Of a stretch of DNA of 64,000 nucleotides, positions 1 to 9,986 are shown piece after piece. The notes beneath the pieces are model-generated. The model saw only the letters and a program-made list of their open reading frames with translations. It was not told where the DNA came from and ran no database searches. Position 1 is the stretch's first letter, and each line of letters begins with the position of its first letter. The position numbers and the translations under genes were made by a program. Origin of the DNA: JABAAE01 sp905480545 (lineage in GTDB: Bacteria > Planctomycetota > Planctomycetia > Pirellulales > Pirellulaceae); the NCBI GenBank assembly GCA_943788025.1, contig CALSOR010000006.1, positions 682,001 to 746,000 on the forward strand. The letters are read 5' to 3'.

Positions 1-2
1 GC

Positions 3-233
3 TGGATTGCGTTGCGAATTTTCCCGACTTGCCATACCAATCCAATTTTCGTCGAGGTTGATTCGAAACCGATACGCGCTAACGCAAAGTCGATTCAGTG
101 GTGTATCGATGCGATTGATGTCTGTTGGAATTCAAAGGTTAGGAACATCCGACCTCATGAACGCGAGGCAGCAAAAAAGGCATTTGATTTCGCGAAACAA
201 GAATACAAAAAACGACTTGGCGAGATAGAGTAG
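3..233 (+). CDS. C-terminal end of a CehA/McbA-like metallohydrolase (partial)
   Basis: An open frame enters from the left window edge and ends in TAG, giving about 76 residues. The tail reads W-I-A-L-R-x-F-P-x-x-H-T-N-P near its start, then K-P-I-R-A, then a K-S-x-x-W-C segment, and closes with an ERE-A-A-K-x-A-F-D-F-A helix. From memory this matches the C-terminal end of planctomycete proteins annotated as CehA/McbA family metallohydrolases, which carry a PHP-type metal-dependent hydrolase domain further upstream. The catalytic domain lies outside the window, so activity cannot be judged. A TTG at 12 is only an internal codon. Family assignment is an inference from a short tail. Confidence 0.55.
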   Translation, partial: WIALRIFPTCHTNPIFVEVDSKPIRANAKSIQWCIDAIDVCWNSKVRNIRPHEREAAKKAFDFAKQEYKKRLGEIE

Positions 234-657
234 TCATGCCGTTCAACTAACCAACTCGCTGCAGAGAAAAATCAAATCAATGGCGTAAACCATCCACTTA
301 CCGCTGTCACGCCGTAAACCAAACGACGTGCAGCGGATCTTTTCTACCGGATAATAGCACAGCTTATTAAGATGAAAGGCCGAAAGCTGTTTTCATTGCT
401 GAATCAAGTCGTTTGAGATTTACTCAAACCGATCTTTACGCTGGTTTCAACGCCCAGTTCCCTGAAAAATTGCTCATGCCATTTGCGAATGAAAAGCGAC
501 GTCAGCAATCCGTATAGAATTCCCGAAAGGAACGCACTTGAAAAATCCAATTGACGATATCGATCAGAGGCGTTCGTGTCGACTTGAACGGTCGAAGTAA
601 TGATTCACTTCGGACTCTTTCGATTGAACCATGTTATGGAATCGTTACCCTAAAACC
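234..657. other. Intergenic stretch, no gene seen
   Basis: About 420 bases between two genes whose 3' ends face each other. Only short, compositionally ordinary open frames occur on both strands. No RNA gene, repeat or clear terminator hairpin was recognised. Confidence 0.5.
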
Positions 658-2706
658 CTATTTTAGATCGGTTGAAGATTTCATCAAAACTTTCTTGTCG
701 TTTGCCTTTATCAGTTTGGCACGAATCTTCTCAATGGGTTCGCGGCGTTCGGCTGGTGTCATAAAAAATTGATAACCAAAATCATCCAGATCGACCTCAG
801 CCAGTTCCTGGACCGCCTGCTGAGCAAACTGCCGGTTCAGCAAATGGGAGTCGTCCAAACGATCAATCAAAAAGTCCATTGCCCAATGGTCTTTGTTTCG
901 CCGAATCGCATCGATGGCAGTGAGCCGAACGGCTTCGTTGTCACTTTTTAGCCAACCTAATCCGACTGCGTCCTTAATCGATCGGTGACTGGCGGCGATT
1001 CGATTTTGGCTGTAATTGGCACCGTACCATTCCTTCAAGTGCTTTGTTGTCCAATCAATGTTCTGATCGGTATGGCAAAGGTTACAAGCGTTCGGATGAT
1101 TACTTTCGATCATCGATGGCATCGTTGGTGAAAAAATAGTGTGTGTTCGCACGACGTCTTGAAGCCCTTCATTGATTTTTGGCATGTGGCAATTCATGCA
1201 CCGCGAACCTTCCGTTCCCACCGGATGGTGAGTGTGTTTCGCAATTTCAGCCTGATCCAGAAACTGTTCGTGGCATTTCGTGCATGTTGCATCATCCTGC
1301 ATTGGCGTCTTTGTCCACTTCATTCCGGTCGCTTGATGAGGTGAATGGCAGTCGATGCATTTCAATTGGGAATAGCACGATCCTTTCATCGCATCCGTGT
1401 ATTCTGTGGAATTCCAAGTTGACATTCCGCCTGCATATTCGGGACGGTTTCCGGTGTGGCAACGACCGCATGCCCAGTTTAAATTCTCGTGCGTTCGTCC
1501 CGTTTCGATTTCTTTCTTCCCATTTTGCTGGCGAAGAAATTCACTCTTTGCCGCAAAACTCGGCAACGACTTTGGATCTGCGACATGTTGTGCACAACCA
1601 AAGTGGCAGGCCTCACAGCTAATTCCAAATGTTGAACCGTGATCTCCCGCATTGAACTTCGTCATTTTCGGCGGAATCGACAGGATTTGTTCGGTCGTCG
1701 CGGTCTCACGTTCCACACCAGCCGGCAAGAGTTCTTCATGATGCTCGGCAAGATAACCCGCCATATCCAAATGAAATATTCCTGGCGAGTGCTTTGAAAG
1801 TGTAAATGACTTACGAAACATGTTGTCTGCCAACGGAAACGTCGAGTGACACATGTTGCAATATTTAGTGTACGGTAAAAATGATTTCCCCGTCTCGGGT
1901 GTCATCGGCATTGCGAATGGATCGGTCCGATACCCATCAGGCAATTCCGGTCCAACATGCACAACAGGAATCCATTGCTTTTCTTTCAACCAATAACCAA
2001 AAGGAAGAACATGAATGTCCGTCCGATACGGATGGTCTTCTGGAAATGGGCCTTCCGTTAATGTGCCGATATAGTATTGAAAAAAACGAGAGCCCAAAGT
2101 TTGGTCAATTTGATAGACATACGTCGCATCATCGCGAGTTAACGTCATCTGATATCCCTCATTTGACTGACTAAAACTCGCGCGACCGCCAAGATAATTA
2201 ATCTCAGCGGCATCTGAAAAATCGCCCTTCACCGTTTCAGATTTCGCTTCCGCATTCATCCAACGATGTGGGTGTTCTGACCATTGATCAAAATTCGTTT
2301 GATGGCACTCAGCGCATGAATCGGCTCCAGCATAGTCATCAGGGTGGATATTGCTTTCGGGCCCCGTTTCAAAACTTTCATCATTCACGGTACTTGGCAT
2401 TTCATCCCACCAGAACAACAAATTCCCGTTGGGATAATACCGAAGACCTTCAAATGAAACTTGTTGTCTTAACGATAACTTTGTCTCGGCGACTTCCGAG
2501 ATTCCAGATCGATTCGTTGAGCGAACGAAAAAATCAGCCTTCTTTTCCCCAGATGAATTTTTGACTGAAAACCGGCGAAGTCCATCTTCATTTTGTTCCC
2601 TGCGTTTACCTTCATCGGGCGCAACTGGGCCGTTCGCCAAAACAAAAACAACAATCCCAATCCCCAAACCGAGTAGGGCAATCGCAAAAACAACCAGTAT
2701 TTTCAT
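658..2706 (-). CDS. Octaheme c-type cytochrome, membrane anchored
   Basis: The 682-residue product starts with a hydrophobic segment (about residues 5-25) that should act as an uncleaved anchor or signal, placing the rest in the periplasm. Eight CxxCH heme-binding motifs are visible, with first cysteines near residues 131, 283, 364, 413, 450, 475, 503 and 541. Histidines such as the one in HMPK after the seventh motif are candidate distal ligands. The last 90 residues form helical repeats resembling HEAT units. The spacing recalls the cytochrome c554 / multiheme nitrite or hydroxylamine enzymes, but no catalytic CxxCK heme was seen, so electron transfer is the safer call. The longer frame begins with TTG at 2748; the ATG at 2706 directly before the hydrophobic segment was preferred. 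Confidence 0.85.
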   Translation of the reverse strand: MKILVVFAIALLGLGIGIVVFVLANGPVAPDEGKRREQNEDGLRRFSVKNSSGEKKADFFVRSTNRSGISEVAETKLSLRQQVSFEGLRYYPNGNLLFWWDEMPSTVNDESFETGPESNIHPDDYAGADSCAECHQTNFDQWSEHPHRWMNAEAKSETVKGDFSDAAEINYLGGRASFSQSNEGYQMTLTRDDATYVYQIDQTLGSRFFQYYIGTLTEGPFPEDHPYRTDIHVLPFGYWLKEKQWIPVVHVGPELPDGYRTDPFAMPMTPETGKSFLPYTKYCNMCHSTFPLADNMFRKSFTLSKHSPGIFHLDMAGYLAEHHEELLPAGVERETATTEQILSIPPKMTKFNAGDHGSTFGISCEACHFGCAQHVADPKSLPSFAAKSEFLRQQNGKKEIETGRTHENLNWACGRCHTGNRPEYAGGMSTWNSTEYTDAMKGSCYSQLKCIDCHSPHQATGMKWTKTPMQDDATCTKCHEQFLDQAEIAKHTHHPVGTEGSRCMNCHMPKINEGLQDVVRTHTIFSPTMPSMIESNHPNACNLCHTDQNIDWTTKHLKEWYGANYSQNRIAASHRSIKDAVGLGWLKSDNEAVRLTAIDAIRRNKDHWAMDFLIDRLDDSHLLNRQFAQQAVQELAEVDLDDFGYQFFMTPAERREPIEKIRAKLIKANDKKVLMKSSTDLK

Positions 2707-2943
2707 GTTGGGTAGCGTGAAAGTAATTTGAAAGGGAATGGAATGCAAAAGCGGGTCGGGGAAAACCGCATTTTCGCTGCATCCTTCACTATGCTAACAG
2801 CAACCTGAAATCATGTAAAAGCAAACCGCCAATTTTGAAGCACAACATACGACTTGTTTCAATCGCGACCCTATCCAGACCACCTGACTCTACAACCTGT
2901 GAAAGCTGAAGTGGTTTGGCATTTGCTGGTTTTTCTGGCGAAA

Positions 2944-3993
2944 CTATGCGGCTTTTTGATCTTCGTCTTCCGAAGTCATGCTTTCATTTCGGGAGTCTAA
3001 TGCCGGAAAGGCATCACTGTTTGCAGAATGCAGGTCGGTTCGCCGCATCGAATCGAAGTTCATTGTTTCCCGCACCGTATAAACGTCTCTTGTCGAATCG
3101 TTGAAATAAATGCGGGCATTGACCTCACCCAAGAGTCCCAGTCCGAAAAACTGAATCGATGCCAGCATCGAAATCACACTCAACATCAATAGCGGATTTC
3201 CCGTCATGTCAGTCGCCATGAAGGCCTTCATTCCTACGACACATCCAATTGCGATGAAACTAACGACGGCAGCCATTAGACCAAGTCGGCCAAAGATTTT
3301 CATTGGACTCGCAAAATAACTGAGGATGTACTTTACGGTTATTAGATCCAGTATCACACGTGTGGTGCGTCCTAGCCCATATTTCGTTTCGCCAAATCTT
3401 CTCGCACGATGATTGGTTTCAACTTCTACACACTTGGCCCCCAGACGATCGGCAAGAATTGGTATGAATCGGTGCATTTCACCGTAAAGCTCGATCTCTT
3501 TTGCGATGTCGGCACGTACCACCTTGAGCGTGCAACCGAGATCATGAATCGGGAAACCAGTGGTTTTACTGATCAACCAATTTGCGATCTTAGAAGGAAG
3601 CTTTCGGGTCAGAAATTTGTCTTTGCGATGTCGACGCCAACCGTGGACCAGGTCATATCCCTCATCCAATTTGTCGAGCATCATGGGTATATCGGATGGA
3701 TCGTTTTGCAAATCGCCGTCCATCGTTACGATCACATCCCCGTTCGCAAAATCGATGCCAGCTTTCATCGCAGCCGTCTGTCCAAAATTTCGTCGCAAAA
3801 AGACCGGTCGAACACGAGTGTCTTCTACAGCGAGAAGCTTGATTTTCTCAGCCGTACCGTCGCGAGAACCATCATCCACAAAGATGATTTCAAAGGATCG
3901 GTTATCCTTGTCAATTACCCCCGAAATTTCCTGATACAGCAGGACAACATTTTCGATTTCGTTGTAGATGGGAACAACAATTGAAACATCCAT
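2944..3993 (-). CDS. GT2 family glycosyltransferase (GtrB/DPM1-like) with C-terminal membrane segments
   Basis: 349 residues. The N-terminal GT-A domain shows V-P-I-Y-N-E near residue 8, the nucleotide-binding D-D-G-S at 40-43 and M-D-G-D-L-Q at 91-96 with the metal-binding aspartates. Two hydrophobic segments around residues 235-300 anchor it in the inner membrane. This architecture is that of polyprenyl-phosphate sugar transferases of the GtrB/ArnC/DPM1 group, which move a sugar from a nucleotide donor to a lipid carrier. Donor and acceptor cannot be read from sequence. Both neighbours are unrelated and it appears to be a single-gene unit. ATG start at 3993. Confidence 0.88.
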   Translation of the reverse strand: MDVSIVVPIYNEIENVVLLYQEISGVIDKDNRSFEIIFVDDGSRDGTAEKIKLLAVEDTRVRPVFLRRNFGQTAAMKAGIDFANGDVIVTMDGDLQNDPSDIPMMLDKLDEGYDLVHGWRRHRKDKFLTRKLPSKIANWLISKTTGFPIHDLGCTLKVVRADIAKEIELYGEMHRFIPILADRLGAKCVEVETNHRARRFGETKYGLGRTTRVILDLITVKYILSYFASPMKIFGRLGLMAAVVSFIAIGCVVGMKAFMATDMTGNPLLMLSVISMLASIQFFGLGLLGEVNARIYFNDSTRDVYTVRETMNFDSMRRTDLHSANSDAFPALDSRNESMTSEDEDQKAA

Positions 3994-4254
3994 GTTTCAC
4001 GCCGTTTGCTAAGTTTAGAAGTATAAGAAAAGTTGTTAGTACGAAGGTGGCTAAATCAGCGCACCGCGTTCCAATTCCGTTCTCTTGTTAGTGCCGGAAT
4101 TTTAATTCGGCACCACGTTTTCAGCAATCTCATTCGTAGAACACCTGCTTCTTAGTGCTAGCTTTACGCAAAAGCTGGAATCGGCTTGCGTAGAGAAGTT
4201 CAAATTTGCTACAAGAGCTAAGCGTTAAAACCCCTTTTCTACCCGGGCTTTTCT

Positions 4255-5208
4255 ATGCCCAACACTACTCACACCATTCTCTTCACCAATCCTATGTCGC
4301 CACTAAAATCCAGTGCATTCGCCGTCGTCGGAATCCTCTTGATGACCACTTGCTCTACCTTTGGGCAAGACCAATTCAACGATCCAAACGTTGGCCCCTT
4401 ACCGTCAACCGAGACAGTTCAACCGGAGCAAATGACAGGACAATTCTCTGGTGGACCGGATGGACAAGCCGGACCCATCGATCCAGGCATACTTAACCCG
4501 CCCGCAAATTTTCCGGAGGCGGTAAACGAACCGATGAATGATTGGTTCCAATGGTCTTCTTGGGAGAGCAGTGCGGAGCTGGGCATCAATGGAGGCTCCG
4601 GGAACTCTCAATCGTTCAACATAACCAGTGGTTTTGACATGAAACGTAGCACCGATTCTACAGACGCAAAAATCGGATTGAAATACATCAACAACAAAAG
4701 CAATGACGTATTAGTCGCAAACAACGCTCGACTGAATTTAGATTGGGAAAGAAAGTTTGGTGACGGTTCGCCATGGTCATGGTTCCTGAAAAACACTTAC
4801 CTTTACGACGACTTTCGACCCTTTGATTTGCAAGTCACGTTGAACAGCGGTTTTGGTTACAAGTTTTTCGACAGTGACATCCAAATGTTGAAAGGACGCG
4901 TCGGTGCTGGTGCAACCAAAGAAATCGGTGGCGTGAATAACGAATGGATACCGGAAGCATTGTTTGGACTGGATTATCGCCGGCAGCTCTCAAGGAAACA
5001 AAAGTTGGAACTCACGGTCGATTATTTTCCCAGCTGGGAAGACTTTACCGATTATCGTTTGATTACCGATCTTTCGTGGGAGTACTTACTGGACGAAGAA
5101 ACTAATCTTAGCTTAAAACTAAATGTGAACGATCGTTACGACAGTACGCCAGACGGTGCAAAAGCGAACGACATTTTTTATTCTCTGCTTTTACTTTGGA
5201 AGTTCTAA
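4255..5208 (+). CDS. DUF481-type outer membrane beta-barrel protein
   Basis: 317 residues. A signal peptide is clear if translation starts at the internal ATG at 4294 (M-S-P-L-K-S, hydrophobic core, cleavage near S-T-F-G-Q); the ATG at 4255 would add 13 residues in front. The mature part alternates polar and aromatic residues in strand-like stretches, contains W-E-R-K-F-G and L-L-L-W-K-F at the very end, and finishes in phenylalanine, as expected for barrel proteins. DUF481 (YdiY-like) proteins are salt- or stress-associated outer membrane proteins of unknown role. No partner gene is adjacent. Confidence 0.75.
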   Translation: MPNTTHTILFTNPMSPLKSSAFAVVGILLMTTCSTFGQDQFNDPNVGPLPSTETVQPEQMTGQFSGGPDGQAGPIDPGILNPPANFPEAVNEPMNDWFQWSSWESSAELGINGGSGNSQSFNITSGFDMKRSTDSTDAKIGLKYINNKSNDVLVANNARLNLDWERKFGDGSPWSWFLKNTYLYDDFRPFDLQVTLNSGFGYKFFDSDIQMLKGRVGAGATKEIGGVNNEWIPEALFGLDYRRQLSRKQKLELTVDYFPSWEDFTDYRLITDLSWEYLLDEETNLSLKLNVNDRYDSTPDGAKANDIFYSLLLLWKF

Positions 5209-5463
5209 ATCGGTGCAAGGCAACCTCACGCAACACGGTCGCTTGATCGCCGAAAACGCCTTGGCGGTGGTATCGCCTTTGCCGAGGCATTGGATTCTGT
5301 CCTTTCGACACTTGGCATCCCAAGCGTGGAGCCCAACAGACATCAAACCCACTTTGGTTCAAGGCATTAAGACGCCAGCGAACTCACCAAGCTCTACAAG
5401 CGAAAAAAAAATTAGTGCTGGCGGATTGTGCCGCCGTAACAGTTTTTGCCACGAGTTGACTGC

Positions 5464-7707
5464 ATGAGCGAGCCGCAGAATAGCAGCATGGTGTCAAGTT
5501 CAAGCCGAGCCATCGGTTTGAAGAAACGTGCGGATTTGATTTACACTCGGCACCGGTATCAAGGCCGCGAATACAATGTCGTCAAAGACCCTCTCAGCCT
5601 GAAATATTATCGGTTTGAAGACGAAGAGTTCGAGCTTTTCCACATGCTCGACGGAACAAAAAGTGCCGACGAAATCAAACGGTCGTTTGAACGGGATTTT
5701 GCACCTCAAAAAATTACGCTTGCCGAATTGCAGCAATTCATTGGAATGTTATTTAGCAATTCGCTTCTGGTTTCCAATGCGCCCGGTCAGGGTGTCCAGC
5801 TCAACTTGCGTGGTCATGAGAACAAAAAGAAACGACGGATGGCGGCGTTGAGCAATGTGCTCGCCATTCGATTTAAAGGCTTTGATCCAGACCGAATTCT
5901 GAACTGGCTCGATCAATGGATGGGATGGTTTTTTACCATTCCGGCATTGATCGTCTGCTTGCTGGTTTGTCTTTCAGCCGGAACACTGGTGCTCGTTCAG
6001 TTCGATGTATTCTCCTCCAAGTTACCAAGCTTTCAGCAGTTCTTTGCCGGCGAAAATTGGATTTGGCTGTTCCTTGTTTTGGGTTGCACCAAAGTCCTTC
6101 ATGAATTCGGTCATGGGATGTCGTGCAAGCGGTTTGGTGGGGAATGCCATGAAATGGGCGTGATGTTTTTGGTCTTTACGCCCTGTCTTTACTGTAATGT
6201 CAGCGATTCTTGGATGCTGCCCAGCAAGTGGAAGCGAGCCGCTATAGGTGCCGCTGGAATGTACATCGAGGTCGTACTCGCGTCGATTTGTACGTTTATC
6301 TGGTGGTTTTCAGAGCCAGGAATGCTGAATTACATTTGTTTGAATATCATGTTCGTCAGCTCGGTAAGTACGATTTTATTTAATGCCAATCCGCTACTTC
6401 GTTACGACGGCTACTACATCCTTTCGGACTTGCTGGAGATTCCAAACCTACGGCAAAAGGCTCAGAGCATTCTGCGGCGAAAAATGGGTAAATGGTGTCT
6501 CGGTTTGCCAGAAACCCCAGACCCGTTTTTACCTCAACGAAATCAATGGCTATTTGCACTTTATACGATTGCAGCGGCTGCGTATCGTTGGGTGATTGCG
6601 CTGGCGATCTTTTGGTTTCTCTATAATTTGCTCGAGCCTTACGGTTTGAAGATATTTGGGCAGTTCGTGGCCCTAATGGCATTGTGGGGTTTGGTCGGTC
6701 AGCCGATCGTGCAGTTGACCAAGTTTTTTTATGTTCCGGGTAGGTTGGATAAAGTGAAAAAAGCAAGAGCATTCGTTACGGCAATGGTTTTGATCGCGAT
6801 CATTGCTGGAATCTTTTTCATTCCTCTCCCCTATCAAATCTCATGTGCGTTTTACATCGAATCGGATGATGCTGTCCCGGTGGACGTTGCCGAGCCTGGA
6901 ATGATTTCGATTGTGCATGTCAAACCCGGTGACACCGTAAAGGCCGGCGATCCGATTATCGAATTGAAGAACCTAGATCTTGATTTGCAAATCGCCAAAC
7001 TAGAAACTCAGCGGGGACAAACAGATGCTCGGCTGAATGTTGCAAGGTTAGGAGAACGCCAAAACTCTGATTTGGGTTACCAGATTGGCCCCCTCCAAGA
7101 GCTGATACGATCTTTGGACAAACAGTTGTTACAACTGGAGCAAAAGAAGAAAAAGTTGCTGATTTCGGCTTCGACAGATGGCGTAATCGTTCCACCAAAG
7201 TACCTCCAAAAACAAAAAAGCGAGGAACGGCTGGGCAATTGGTTCGGTTACCCGATTGATAAATCAAATGTAGGTGCCTTCTTGCCGATCAAAACAGAAA
7301 TCTGCCAAATTGTTCGTTCGTATCAAAAGGACAAACACCGCGCTGTGCTTCTGGTTGATCAAGAAGTTATGGAGTTTATCGCGCAAGGCCAACGAGTCGA
7401 ATTGCAATTGAAAGCGGTTCCAGGGGTTCGGATTGAATCACAGCTGATGGAAATTTCGCCGATCGAATTAAAGAAAGCACCGGCAAATGTCTCGGCCCAA
7501 TACGGCGGGCCATTAGTCACTCAGAAGAACGACCAAGGCGAAGACGTTCCTCAAAGTGCCACGTTCCCGATTCGGGCCCCGTTCGAATCAGACGATCCCC
7601 GCATCCAAATTGGAATGACTGGTTTTGCCAAAATCAACGCGGGTTCCAAAACCATTGGTCAAAGAGCCTGGCGTTTCTTCTGTCGAACCTTCAATTTCGA
7701 TTTGTAG
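5464..7707 (+). CDS. M50-family membrane metalloprotease-like protein fused to HlyD-type adaptor
   Basis: 747 residues from the ATG at 5464; an earlier ATG at 5446 is possible. The N-terminal 100 residues resemble the PqqD-like wing of peptide-handling proteins. Membrane segments follow, with the zinc motif HEFGH at residues 213-217 and the second metal-ligand region N-P-L-L-R-Y-D-G at about 309-316, both hallmarks of site-2 proteases. After the last membrane segment (about residue 465) there is a biotinyl-lipoyl-like segment, a hairpin coiled coil and a second barrel-like half, as in HlyD periplasmic adaptors. Planctomycete relatives often sit beside HlyD and ABC exporter genes. Here none is adjacent, so the exported substrate is unknown. 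Role: probably processing or export of a peptide at the inner membrane (inference). Confidence 0.8.
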   Translation: MSEPQNSSMVSSSSRAIGLKKRADLIYTRHRYQGREYNVVKDPLSLKYYRFEDEEFELFHMLDGTKSADEIKRSFERDFAPQKITLAELQQFIGMLFSNSLLVSNAPGQGVQLNLRGHENKKKRRMAALSNVLAIRFKGFDPDRILNWLDQWMGWFFTIPALIVCLLVCLSAGTLVLVQFDVFSSKLPSFQQFFAGENWIWLFLVLGCTKVLHEFGHGMSCKRFGGECHEMGVMFLVFTPCLYCNVSDSWMLPSKWKRAAIGAAGMYIEVVLASICTFIWWFSEPGMLNYICLNIMFVSSVSTILFNANPLLRYDGYYILSDLLEIPNLRQKAQSILRRKMGKWCLGLPETPDPFLPQRNQWLFALYTIAAAAYRWVIALAIFWFLYNLLEPYGLKIFGQFVALMALWGLVGQPIVQLTKFFYVPGRLDKVKKARAFVTAMVLIAIIAGIFFIPLPYQISCAFYIESDDAVPVDVAEPGMISIVHVKPGDTVKAGDPIIELKNLDLDLQIAKLETQRGQTDARLNVARLGERQNSDLGYQIGPLQELIRSLDKQLLQLEQKKKKLLISASTDGVIVPPKYLQKQKSEERLGNWFGYPIDKSNVGAFLPIKTEICQIVRSYQKDKHRAVLLVDQEVMEFIAQGQRVELQLKAVPGVRIESQLMEISPIELKKAPANVSAQYGGPLVTQKNDQGEDVPQSATFPIRAPFESDDPRIQIGMTGFAKINAGSKTIGQRAWRFFCRTFNFDL

Positions 7708-7835
7708 TCTCAATTTCTAACGCAAATCGGTAGAGGGCTCCAAGGATTAATTGGCAAATTGTCAGCCCAAAGCATTTGTTACCCGCATCTGCACCATGCA
7801 CCTCTCACCAGCGGTGTAATGTTTTCATGCGGTTC

Positions 7836-8660
7836 TTAACTGATGTCGTGGCCCATTTCGCTCATCAAGAATTTCATGTCGGCCCAAACGTCTTTTTTCG
7901 CATCTGGATTTCGCAATAGATAGGCCGGATGATAGGTCACGACGACCGGAATCCCTTCATAGTCGTGCAGCCTCCCTCGCAATCGTCCAACGCTTAATTC
8001 CGTACTCAACAGATGCTTGGCGGCAATTCCACCTAGACAGCAAATGTACTCCGGTTGCAGAAGTTCCAGTTGCCGATTCAAAAACGGACGACAATTGCCA
8101 CACTCCGTTTCGGTTGGATTACGATTGTTTGGAGGTCGGCATTTGATGGTATTCAAAATATAGACCTCTTCACGTTTCATTTTACAAGCGACAATAATTC
8201 GATTCAGCAATTGTCCCGCCGCACCGATAAACGGTTCGCCTTGTCGATCCTCATCAGCGCCCGGCGCTTCACCCATAAAGCACAGTTTCGCATCCGGGTC
8301 ACCGACACCAAAAACCGTTTGAATTCGATTGTCCACTAATTCTCGACATTGATTGCACCCCTTAACTTCACGCTGCAATACTTCCAACCCAGCCATTTTC
8401 TCACCGATCGAAAACTTGGAACCAACGTTCTGCGTCGGCGGCATTGCACTCATTATTTTTTGAGAATCGGGTAGCGGCATCTCAGATTCAGAAACCGTCT
8501 CTACCAAAGGCTCATCACCCTCTTTTGAGTCAATCAACCTCTGTGTCGCTTCGAATGATTGGGCGATTTTAGATTGCATTGCATCTGTGGCGTTCGGCAA
8601 ATCAGTGATGCCCGAATCCGCGATCGATGAGAGGTACTGAAGAATAGCTTTTTTATTCAT
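7836..8660 (-). CDS. Uracil-DNA glycosylase, family 4
   Basis: 274 residues; the catalytic region begins near residue 95. It shows G-E-A-P-G-A-D-E-D at 130-138 and H-P-A-Y-L-L-R-N-P near the C-terminus. Cysteines at 102, 105, 174 and 190 have the spacing of the [4Fe-4S] cluster ligands of thermophile-type family 4 enzymes. It removes uracil from deaminated DNA as the first step of base excision repair in the cytoplasm. The 90-residue N-terminal extension is polar and probably disordered. It lies 31 bases upstream (in transcription order) of nothing else on its strand and is likely monocistronic, since the propeller gene to its right ends 30 bases away but has its own start. Confidence 0.92.
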   Translation of the reverse strand: MNKKAILQYLSSIADSGITDLPNATDAMQSKIAQSFEATQRLIDSKEGDEPLVETVSESEMPLPDSQKIMSAMPPTQNVGSKFSIGEKMAGLEVLQREVKGCNQCRELVDNRIQTVFGVGDPDAKLCFMGEAPGADEDRQGEPFIGAAGQLLNRIIVACKMKREEVYILNTIKCRPPNNRNPTETECGNCRPFLNRQLELLQPEYICCLGGIAAKHLLSTELSVGRLRGRLHDYEGIPVVVTYHPAYLLRNPDAKKDVWADMKFLMSEMGHDIS

Positions 8661-8690
8661 GAATGCATTCTGTCCAAATCGGGTTAGACA

Positions 8691-9791
8691 CTAAACTCGA
8701 GTTAACTTGCTTACGCGGCCGGTTCGAACCCATTCCGCAACAAGGATATTGCCCTCTTTGTCAAAGCATGCATCGTGAGGATGCACGAATTTTCCGTCCA
8801 ACCACTTCTTTGAATCGCTGCGAATGCTTTTTTTTGCGTCGGAAGTGATCCGATTGACATCATCCCCCAGCCTTGCCACGACTTGGTTATTTTCATCCAA
8901 CAACGTCACACGTGCATGCAACTCCGGAATCATTAAAAGATTCTCGTAGGTGTCGGCGTTAGCGGGCAAACCAAATCCAGTCATCGTCGATTTGTAATTC
9001 CCTTCCATATCACAGAACTGAATTTTATGATTGGCCCGATCGCAAATGACGATCTGGGGCTCGTTTTTATTGCGGTGATCGACCCAAATACCGTGCGGTG
9101 TAGAAAATTTTCCTTCGCCTTTACCTGGGCCTCCAAAATGTCGTTTCCATTTTCCGTTTTTGTCGTAATGATGAACGTAGAAACTTCCGTAACCGTCCAC
9201 CAACAGGAATTCACCATCGTCTAAAAAGGCGAAGTTGGTTGGCATGAAACGGTTCCGCCCCCATTTCTTTTCTGGTTTCGTATCCTCTTCTTTCGCATAC
9301 ACACCAGACGCCATTGGCGCCATTTGTTTCCAGACGGTTTCGCCTTTCAATGTCATCTTTTCGAACGACTTGACCTGTTGATACCCGCAAACATAAAGAA
9401 ATTCTTCGGTACCTTCTTTCCGAACTTCGATTCCGTGTCCGCCACCTTGGAAATGGCTGCCGAACGCCCGAATAAATTTCCCCTTGGGATCAAACACGAA
9501 TATCGATGGATGATCTTTTAATTTTTGAATTCCTTCATGAATCACATAGAGATTGTTTGCCGAATCGACAGCAACATTGTGAGTCGTTTGCCATGAATAC
9601 TTTCCGGGAAGCTCAGGCCACGCATGCTCGACTTTGTATTGGAAGTCCCCTTCGCCCACAACGATTTCTTTGTCCGTGCGACTGCTTGTATGAACGTTGG
9701 CCGGGCTGAATGATGGAACGGCAGCTGTCGCAGCAAGAGCTGTCGTTGCCGCAACAAACTTTCGACGGGTAGTTCGTGAATTCTGTTTCAT
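8691..9791 (-). CDS. Tat-exported NHL-type beta-propeller protein
   Basis: 366 residues. The N-terminus has a twin-arginine signal (T-T-R-R-K-F followed by an alanine-rich core), so it should be exported folded. The body contains repeated units of the NHL kind, for example F-S-T-P-H-G-I-W-V-D-H and F-V-H-P-H-D-A-C-F-D-K-E-G-N, as in six-bladed propellers. Such proteins are abundant in planctomycetes and are often near carbohydrate or sulfatase loci; some relatives are peptidyl-amidoglycolate lyases, but lyase activity is not shown here. ATG start at 9791. It ends 30 bases before the uracil-DNA glycosylase start. Confidence 0.8.
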   Translation of the reverse strand: MKQNSRTTRRKFVAATTALAATAAVPSFSPANVHTSSRTDKEIVVGEGDFQYKVEHAWPELPGKYSWQTTHNVAVDSANNLYVIHEGIQKLKDHPSIFVFDPKGKFIRAFGSHFQGGGHGIEVRKEGTEEFLYVCGYQQVKSFEKMTLKGETVWKQMAPMASGVYAKEEDTKPEKKWGRNRFMPTNFAFLDDGEFLLVDGYGSFYVHHYDKNGKWKRHFGGPGKGEGKFSTPHGIWVDHRNKNEPQIVICDRANHKIQFCDMEGNYKSTMTGFGLPANADTYENLLMIPELHARVTLLDENNQVVARLGDDVNRITSDAKKSIRSDSKKWLDGKFVHPHDACFDKEGNILVAEWVRTGRVSKLTRV

Positions 9792-9986
9792 GATAAAGCC
9801 TCAGAAGGAAAGAACGCGAAAGCACCAAAAATTATAATCGCGGATCAATCCGATAAGAACATGCTTGAACACCAGAACTCCGATGCCCAATGACTCACAA
9901 GGATTGATACGACTCTCTGATAAGGGAAATCCCCTTCATTGAAACGCATTTTCCGAACGATTCTCGTTCTGGATACCGGTGCAGGT

